Of a stretch of 10,783 nt of DNA, positions 7,239 through 10,783 are shown in pieces; positions within the stretch are counted from its first letter, which is position 1; every line of letters starts with the position of its first letter. Source of the DNA: an uncultured Dysgonomonas sp. (GTDB taxonomy: Bacteria; Bacteroidota; Bacteroidia; Bacteroidales; Dysgonomonadaceae); assembly GCA_937875275.1 (NCBI GenBank), contig CALNCC010000130.1, positions 1 through 10,783 on the forward strand, written 5' to 3'. A program made the translations under genes and the position numbers. The notes below the pieces were generated by a model. That model was not told where the DNA came from and ran no database searches. It worked only from the letters and a program-made list of their open reading frames with translations.

Positions 7239-8465
7239 ATGAAAGTTGGTTTCTATCTCAACACTCCAAATAACAATGCATCTGCACTTCGTGCTATAAT
7301 CCGGTATAAAGGACAAAGATATACTATTTCGATAGGTGAAAGTGTAGCACCTAAATATTGGAATGGCGATAAATATAGATGCCGTACAGTAAGGGATTAC
7401 CCGGAAGCATCCCATATAAACACCCGCCTTGATGATTGGGCTTCTTTAATCGAAGATGCCATTAATAGTTTTGGATTGATTATCCCTACACCTAAGATGG
7501 TGAAAGATAAGATTGATGAGATACTAAGAAATCGTAATATAGAAGCCGGGGGCATTATTGAAAATGAAGAAGAACAATATCTTGTTTCTTTTGCTGAAAA
7601 ATACCGGGATTCATCAACGAAAACAGAACGGACTAAGAAAGGGTACACCACCACCATTAATAAGTTAAGAGAGTTTGAGAAATCGCATAAAACTAAATTA
7701 CGTTTCATTGATATAGATATTGATTTTTATAATCAATTTAAAATGTGGATGCTTCAATCTGACTACGTAAAGAGTAGGGAGAAAGATAAGGATGGAAAAG
7801 TTATAGAAGAAAAAAGATTAAGCTATACCAAAAATTATATCGGGGCTTTGTTCAAGAATATTACTTTGTTCATGAATGAATCGAAGGGTAAAAAGATACA
7901 TGATTTTTCGGGGTTTATAGATAAGGATTTTAAATCTGAAAAAGAAGAAACCGATTCCATATATCTCACACAAAATGAGATTCAACGAATTTACGATCTT
8001 GAAATAACGGAAGATTTGCTTCGTGCCAATGATTATAAGAACCAAAACTTAATAACTACTATTAATTCATTGAAGGAAGAAAGAGATCGTTTCCTGTTTG
8101 GCTGTTTTACAGCCCTTAGGCATTCCGACTATTCACGTTTGGATGCTATACACTTCAAGGAAGATATTATTCGTATTTGGACGGTCAAAAGAGATAAGAA
8201 GGTATTTATCCCCATGCACTACCAACTAAGGGAACTATTGAAACGAAGAAACAATATCCTACCATCCCCTATAGAGATTAATTTTCGAGATCGTGTGGAG
8301 TTGAGCGATGAATATATAGATGGTTATCTGTTACACGAAATAGAAAAATTCAAAGCAGATTCGGGGTTAACCGGAAAGAAACATATCATACAAAAAATTG
8401 AATTTTCATTAGATGGAGAAGATTGGTACTTGGTAGAAAGGGATATCGTGAGAGTAAAAAAATAA
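7239..8465 (+). CDS. Tyrosine recombinase/integrase with defective C-terminus, 408 aa
   Basis: The first 60 residues (MKVGFYLNTP, RYKGQRYTISIGESVAPKYWNGD) form the N-terminal arm-binding domain usual in Bacteroidetes integrases. Residues about 110-235 form the SAM-like core-binding domain (LVSFAEKYRDSSTK, YTTTINKLREFEK). The catalytic domain begins well: FLFGCFTALRHSDYSRL carries the first catalytic Arg (R294), and WTVKRDKKVFIPM (about 315-326) carries the beta-hairpin Lys. At the expected HxxR box there is only HIIQ (382-385), and the protein ends 23 residues later with a sequence unlike the family (IEFSLDGEDWYLVERDIVRVKK). The second His/Trp and the nucleophilic Tyr box are missing. The length is near normal only because the C-terminus is replaced. 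The product is expected to bind DNA but not to recombine it. It has its own promoter and terminator. Deletion fusion to another gene's 3' end is the likely cause. Confidence 0.85.
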   Translation: MKVGFYLNTPNNNASALRAIIRYKGQRYTISIGESVAPKYWNGDKYRCRTVRDYPEASHINTRLDDWASLIEDAINSFGLIIPTPKMVKDKIDEILRNRNIEAGGIIENEEEQYLVSFAEKYRDSSTKTERTKKGYTTTINKLREFEKSHKTKLRFIDIDIDFYNQFKMWMLQSDYVKSREKDKDGKVIEEKRLSYTKNYIGALFKNITLFMNESKGKKIHDFSGFIDKDFKSEKEETDSIYLTQNEIQRIYDLEITEDLLRANDYKNQNLITTINSLKEERDRFLFGCFTALRHSDYSRLDAIHFKEDIIRIWTVKRDKKVFIPMHYQLRELLKRRNNILPSPIEINFRDRVELSDEYIDGYLLHEIEKFKADSGLTGKKHIIQKIEFSLDGEDWYLVERDIVRVKK

Positions 8466-8478
8466 ATAAAAACCTTGT

Positions 8479-8503
8479 CATTTGTTGCACAATTCGTTCC
8501 ACA
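8479..8503 (+). repeat. Imperfect 25-bp direct repeat, right copy (after integrase)
   Basis: This is the second copy of the repeat found at 7211-7235, with 20 of 25 positions identical, including GTTCCA and CACAA blocks. The pair brackets the integrase reading frame almost exactly. Confidence 0.4.
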
Positions 8504-8590
8504 TCACAACAAAATTATTGTTCAAGTATTTGATTATAAGCTAAATATAACTATTGTAGGTATTCCCGCTCCGAATAAAAGTTGATTATC

Positions 8591-8623
8591 AAACAGTTAC
8601 AGTTAAATGTAGCTGTTTTTTTT
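8591..8623 (+). terminator. Rho-independent terminator of the integrase gene
   Basis: AAACAGTTACA (8591-8601) pairs with TGTAGCTGTTT (8608-8618), 11 pairs including one G-U, around the loop GTTAAA. Together with the end of the stem, eight T bases run from 8616 to 8623. It lies about 125 bp after the integrase stop. Confidence 0.7.
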
Positions 8624-8659
8624 ATCCATTTATGTCAAAAAGCCACCGGATATATCTTA

Positions 8660-8715
8660 ATTTCTAAACAATTATATTACCTTTATTCGGTGTTTTCGGG
8701 CTAATGTTTAGAAAT
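8660..8715. repeat. Perfect 11-bp inverted repeat before the phage-protein remnant
   Basis: ATTTCTAAACA (8660-8670) and TGTTTAGAAAT (8705-8715) are exact reverse complements around 34 bp. A second, interlaced 9-bp pair is CCGAATAAA (8571-8579) with TTTATTCGG (8682-8690). The right arm ends 2 bp before the remnant reading frame opens. It could be a protein-binding or recombination site near a rearrangement point; its function is unknown. Confidence 0.45.
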
Positions 8716-8717
8716 AG

Positions 8718-9107
8718 TTTAACTTTTGCATAAAACACGATTATCCATCAAATAAATATATCAAAGAAAACTTCGGTAGTTTAGCTGAGAATCATGGAAT
8801 CTTTACCGATGCTAAAATAAACTTAATCAACCCCGATATAGCTATTCTTAATGGATCAACTAAGGGCGATATAACACTGTCAGGTTTCGTTTCGAGAGAT
8901 GTATATATAAGACACGATAGTGAGGTAAACATTGCCGTAAAAGACCACGCAGTAGCCTTTATACGTGTGTACGATAATGCAAAAGTAAAGGTTGTAAACA
9001 GTGGTTCAGGGCGAGTGTTTATATATAAATATATAGACAGTTTTGTCGGTGAAATAGAGGTCGAGGGAAATGTTTTAGTAAGAGAGAAAAGCTTTTCCGA
9101 ATTATAA
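8718..9107 (+). pseudogene. 5'-truncated, phage structural-like protein remnant (about 129 codons, no start codon)
   Basis: The frame is open from just after a TAG at 8715-8717 to a TAA at 9105-9107, but it contains no early ATG, GTG or TTG. Its translation is clearly protein-like: KHDYPSNKYIKENFGSLAEN, then HGIFTDAKINLINPD, then a run of short beta strands (GDITLSGFVSRDVYIRHDSE, VNIAVKDHAVAFIRVYDNAK, VKVVNSGSGRVFIYKY) ending VLVREKSFSEL. The repeating strand pattern around HDSEV, KDHAV and YDNAKV resembles proteins I recall from Bacteroidetes prophages, possibly beta-helical. That resemblance is from memory and not certain. The N-terminal part seems to have been lost by deletion near 8720-8745. 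It points toward the Abi gene on the opposite strand and ends about 30 bp before that unit's terminator. Confidence 0.55.
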
Positions 9108-9136
9108 ATTTCTACTCAATTTCACCCTGTGTATAT

Positions 9137-9171
9137 AAAAAACGAACCCCTACCATAAATGATAAGGGTTC
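9137..9171 (-). terminator. Strong minus-strand terminator of the Abi/small RNA unit
   Basis: On the minus strand, GAACCCTTATCAT (9171-9159) pairs with ATGGTAGGGGTTC (9156-9144). Two of the pairs are G-U on the minus strand but would be A-C mismatches on the plus strand, so the minus strand is the working one. A T6 tract follows (9142-9137). Confidence 0.8.
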
Positions 9172-9232
9172 TTGTTTCATAATTTTATAGTGCCGCCCAC
9201 AAGAGACAAAGTCTACTTAGAAATGCACTTTG
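9137..9232 (-). ncRNA. Candidate structured small RNA downstream of the Abi_2 gene (abiF-RNA-like antitoxin candidate)
   Basis: A unit of about 96 nt starts near 9232 and ends at the terminator hairpin. It has no useful reading frame. A consensus promoter lies just before it, inside the last codons and stop region of the Abi gene. The first bases form a perfect 6-bp stem, CAAAGT (9232-9227) with ACTTTG (9212-9207), around a 14-nt loop. A short second pairing TTGT (9202-9199) with ACAA (9175-9172) closes a loop with the G/C-rich segment GGGCGGCAC. An alternative pairing AGTGC (9229-9225) with GCACT (9193-9189) would make a competing fold or a pseudoknot-like contact. The terminator hairpin forms the 3' end. 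Families of Abi_2/AbiF genes are known to have an adjacent conserved non-coding RNA, shown to act as an RNA antitoxin in AbiF systems. Assigning this RNA to that family is inference from position and architecture; it could instead be the 3' UTR of the Abi mRNA. Confidence 0.5.
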
Positions 9233-9235
9233 ATA

Positions 9236-9266
9236 CAAAGATAAACATATTTTTTAAATACTGAAA
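9236..9266 (-). promoter_or_regulatory. Promoter for the candidate small RNA
   Basis: On the minus strand TATCTTTG (9243-9236) is a perfect TAnnTTTG -7 box. TTTC (9266-9263), one base from TTTG, lies 19 bp upstream at the -33 position. The start site would fall near 9232, at the first base of the RNA's first stem. The -33 box lies inside the final codons of the Abi gene. Confidence 0.55.
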
Positions 9267-10165
9267 CCCGCATGGCTTTTTATTATATTTTTTAACTTCG
9301 GATTTTTCGCTATGGCTTTATTTAACTCACGATCAATATTGGCGATTAATTCATGCGCCCTATTCAATGATATTTTACTCAGAATAAAGCTTATTAATCG
9401 AATAGAAGCGTATAGACTGCTTAAATCCCCATCTTTTAATTCATAATTATTATCAGGAATACTGTTTATACCTTTCGGTTGTTTATAGTCAAAGAGAACC
9501 CCGCTATGCGAACAAATATTTCTAATGTTTAGAATAGCAGCAAGATAGCCTCTTAGTATTTTATAATTTTTTATTACAATCGTTTTCTTTTTTGTTTTCT
9601 TTCTAACCCTCCGGTCTTTTAATCCATATACATTTGCAATTTCACTCTTTACCTCCTCGCACCTTAGACTATTATAGATATTCAATATTTGCCCAAAGGT
9701 CAAAAATTCTAAATTCTTCCATGCGGGAGCATAGGTATCGGCAGGATATTTATGATGGTGCTTGATAATATGTATATTTTTTTCTTTTAGGTTGTTATAT
9801 AAATCAGGGCGAAAATTATCTACTATTCTCGGATTACAAAACCATGTAGGATCTTCCTTAAATTTATTCGAAACAAAATAGACGACTTGTGTTCGAAAAT
9901 GCACCTCTATTCTATAACTGTACTTAGATAATACATTTCTCAAATCCACATCAAGATAATACAAGTCAATAGCGTCGGTTAAATCAATTCCTTTGTGAAA
10001 TGTTTGATTTTCTTCATCTTCAAAGAAATAATACCAGTAGAAACCCAATCGGTAGTACCCAATATCTAACAAATGCTCTTTTGCTTTTTCTTCATTAGAT
10101 ATAGTCATACCTCTACTTTTCAATAATTCAATCTGTTCCTCAATGGTGGAAGCTTTTTTTGACAT
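9254..10165 (-). CDS. Abi_2 family (AbiF/AbiD-type) abortive-infection HEPN protein, 303 aa
   Basis: The N-terminus carries the Abi_2 signature: IEEQIELLKSRGMTISNEEKAKEHLLDIGYYRLGFYWYYF (about residues 9-48). LRNVLSKYSYRIEVHFRTQVVY (about 76-97) follows, the family's conserved arginine-rich helix. LRGYLAAILNIRNICSHSGVLFDY (about 204-227) holds R215-N-I-C-S-H220, the RxxxxH motif of HEPN ribonucleases. These proteins act in the cytoplasm, probably cutting RNA during phage infection and killing or arresting the host. Length about 300 fits the family. The frame can be extended 21 codons to a Met at 10228, but a promoter -7 box at 10186-10193 lies inside that extension and the family homology begins after MSKKASTIEEQ, so I choose 10165. 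All key motifs are intact, unlike the phage remnants on both sides. A candidate RNA partner follows its stop codon. AbiD and AbiF cannot be told apart by eye. Confidence 0.88.
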   Translation of the reverse strand: MSKKASTIEEQIELLKSRGMTISNEEKAKEHLLDIGYYRLGFYWYYFFEDEENQTFHKGIDLTDAIDLYYLDVDLRNVLSKYSYRIEVHFRTQVVYFVSNKFKEDPTWFCNPRIVDNFRPDLYNNLKEKNIHIIKHHHKYPADTYAPAWKNLEFLTFGQILNIYNSLRCEEVKSEIANVYGLKDRRVRKKTKKKTIVIKNYKILRGYLAAILNIRNICSHSGVLFDYKQPKGINSIPDNNYELKDGDLSSLYASIRLISFILSKISLNRAHELIANIDRELNKAIAKNPKLKNIIKSHAGFSI

Positions 10166-10183
10166 GGCGATATTTAACGTTTT

Positions 10184-10234
10184 TGCAAAAATATAGAAAA
10201 AGAAATGTATTCGTCTCCAAATCTGCAAAAATAT
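10184..10234 (-). promoter_or_regulatory. Duplicated promoter-like element upstream of the Abi gene
   Basis: TGCAAAAATAT occurs twice, at 10184-10194 and 10224-10234, exactly 40 bp apart. On the minus strand each contains TATTTTTG, a perfect TAnnTTTG -7 box. The copy at 10193-10186 would start transcription near 10180, about 15 nt before the chosen ATG. Its best -33 candidate (TTTG, 10221-10218) is 24 bp away, longer than usual. Alternatively the repeats are two sites for a regulator on the same face of the helix. Confidence 0.45.
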
Positions 10235-10259
10235 TGATCCTGCCTATAAAATAACCAGA

Positions 10260-10290
10260 TTGCGCAACACATGGAAATAACGTATATTTA
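10260..10290 (+). promoter_or_regulatory. Candidate plus-strand promoter before the tail-gene remnant
   Basis: TTG (10260-10262) and TATATTTA (10283-10290, one base from TAnnTTTG) are separated by 20 bp. Transcription would begin near 10294, only about 20 nt before the terminator-like hairpin, so the transcript would be very short or subject to attenuation. Confidence 0.35.
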
Positions 10291-10312
10291 GATAAATACA
10301 CAGAGGCATATT

Positions 10313-10348
10313 AGCCCGATTTGGAATGATCCGAGTCGGGCTTTTTCT
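10313..10348 (+). terminator. Strong plus-strand terminator or attenuator hairpin
   Basis: AGCCCGATTTGGA (10313-10325) and TCCGAGTCGGGCT (10330-10342) form 13 consecutive pairs, two of them G-U, around the tetraloop ATGA. TTTTTCT follows. No complete plus-strand gene stands upstream, so it is either left over from a phage gene boundary or an attenuator ahead of the next gene. Confidence 0.75.
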
Positions 10349-10365
10349 ATTTATAAACAAACGAC

Positions 10366-10783
10366 ATGGCGAACTACAAACCCTTCCTTACGCAGAAACT
10401 CACATCAAACGCACCTGTCCGAGATTCAAAAGAACCCAAGCCCAAACAGAGGCTTCCAATGCACAAAGTGCTGCTGACCAAGCACAGACAGATGCTAATG
10501 GAGCTAACAGTCTACTTGCAGATATAGCCAGCGATAACAAACTGACTCCAAACGAGAAACACCAAACAAAAAAAGAGTGGGATGGTATCGTTTCAGAGTA
10601 TGTAAAAAATAAGGATCAGGCTACTGATTTTGGTGTGTCAGCAACGGCATATACGACAGCTTACAACGCATTAGATACCTATCTGACACCTTCGTTGTCC
10701 AACATGAGTGCTACGTCTGATATCAGTGGTGTTACCTTTAGGGCGAACTTTAAATCTTATTATGACGCACGCGCAGTTTTGCT
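10366..10783 (+). pseudogene. Phage tail-fibre-like protein remnant, frame-disrupted at its 5' end and cut by window edge
   Basis: From about 10434 to the window end one frame encodes a coiled, alanine/glutamine-rich stretch (TQAQTEASNAQSAADQAQTD) and then DNKLTPNEKHQTKKEWDGIV, FGVSATAYTTAYNALDTYL, TPSLSNMSATSDISGVTFRA and YYDARAVL. This is a domain I know from tail-fibre or receptor-binding proteins of Bacteroidetes phages. In that frame the only upstream ATG (10326) lies inside the terminator hairpin, and the residues it would add look random. A more natural start, ATG at 10366 (MANYKPFLTQKLTSNAPVRDSKE), 18 nt after the hairpin, is in a different frame and stops at 10525-10527. The simplest reading is a phage gene start joined out of frame to the middle of a tail gene by a deletion near 10430. 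The remainder lies beyond the right edge. Confidence 0.6.

Noticed and set aside
7397..7708. A 103-codon minus-strand frame within the integrase
   Set aside because: It is antisense to the recognisable integrase arm and core-binding domains and has no independent support.
10166..10228. The 21-codon N-terminal extension of the Abi protein
   Set aside because: It covers the likely promoter -7 box, adds residues outside the family homology, and MSKKASTIEEQ is the natural start.
9137..10348. A CRISPR array or Cas13 locus, considered because AbiF relatives are linked to Cas13 origins
   Set aside because: There are no regularly spaced direct repeats, and the protein has a single RxxxxH motif and only 303 residues, far smaller than Cas13.

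Overview
The window looks like a Bacteroidales chromosome, about 40% GC by eye. The evidence is a secreted protein with a type IX secretion (T9SS) type A sorting domain, Bacteroidetes-style RHS/YD-repeat proteins with a DUF6443-like N-terminus, an integrase with a Bacteroidetes-type N-terminal arm domain, and promoters of the Bacteroides class (TTG-like -33 box, TAnnTTTG -7 box) with no clear Shine-Dalgarno sites. A T9SS-bearing genus such as Dysgonomonas would fit, but the genus is a guess.

Left part (1-5117, all minus strand): a tightly packed set of three exported proteins. In reading order these are a 378-aa T9SS cargo protein, a 1045-aa SpvB-like/YD-repeat protein 17 bp downstream, and after a 27-bp gap the N-terminal 266 residues of a DUF6443/RHS protein that runs off the left edge. 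This resembles a Bacteroidetes RHS surface or secreted-toxin locus. Any variable toxin tip and immunity gene would lie outside the window.

Middle part (5118-7238): a 135-aa orphan IS630-type helix-turn-helix fragment, about 520 bp of AT-rich DNA without a convincing gene, a 250-aa protein with two predicted winged-helix regions, and a regulatory stretch. That stretch holds a perfect 12-bp palindrome overlapping a consensus promoter that reads into the integrase.

Right part (7239-10783): a decayed prophage or integrative element. The tyrosine integrase keeps its N-terminal arm, SAM-like domain and first catalytic Arg but lacks the HxxR, second His/Trp and Tyr boxes. It is followed by a good terminator, a start-less fragment that looks like a phage structural protein (8718-9107), and at the right edge an out-of-frame piece of a phage tail-fibre-like protein.

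Between these phage remnants sits an apparently intact defence cassette on the minus strand: an Abi_2 (AbiF/AbiD-type) HEPN protein with an RNICSH catalytic motif, and directly behind its stop codon a candidate small structured RNA (about 9232 down to 9137) with its own TAnnTTTG promoter and a strong minus-strand terminator. AbiF proteins are known to pair with a conserved non-coding RNA antitoxin and have been proposed as relatives of the ancestor of Cas13. This toxin plus RNA pair is the most interesting system in the window.
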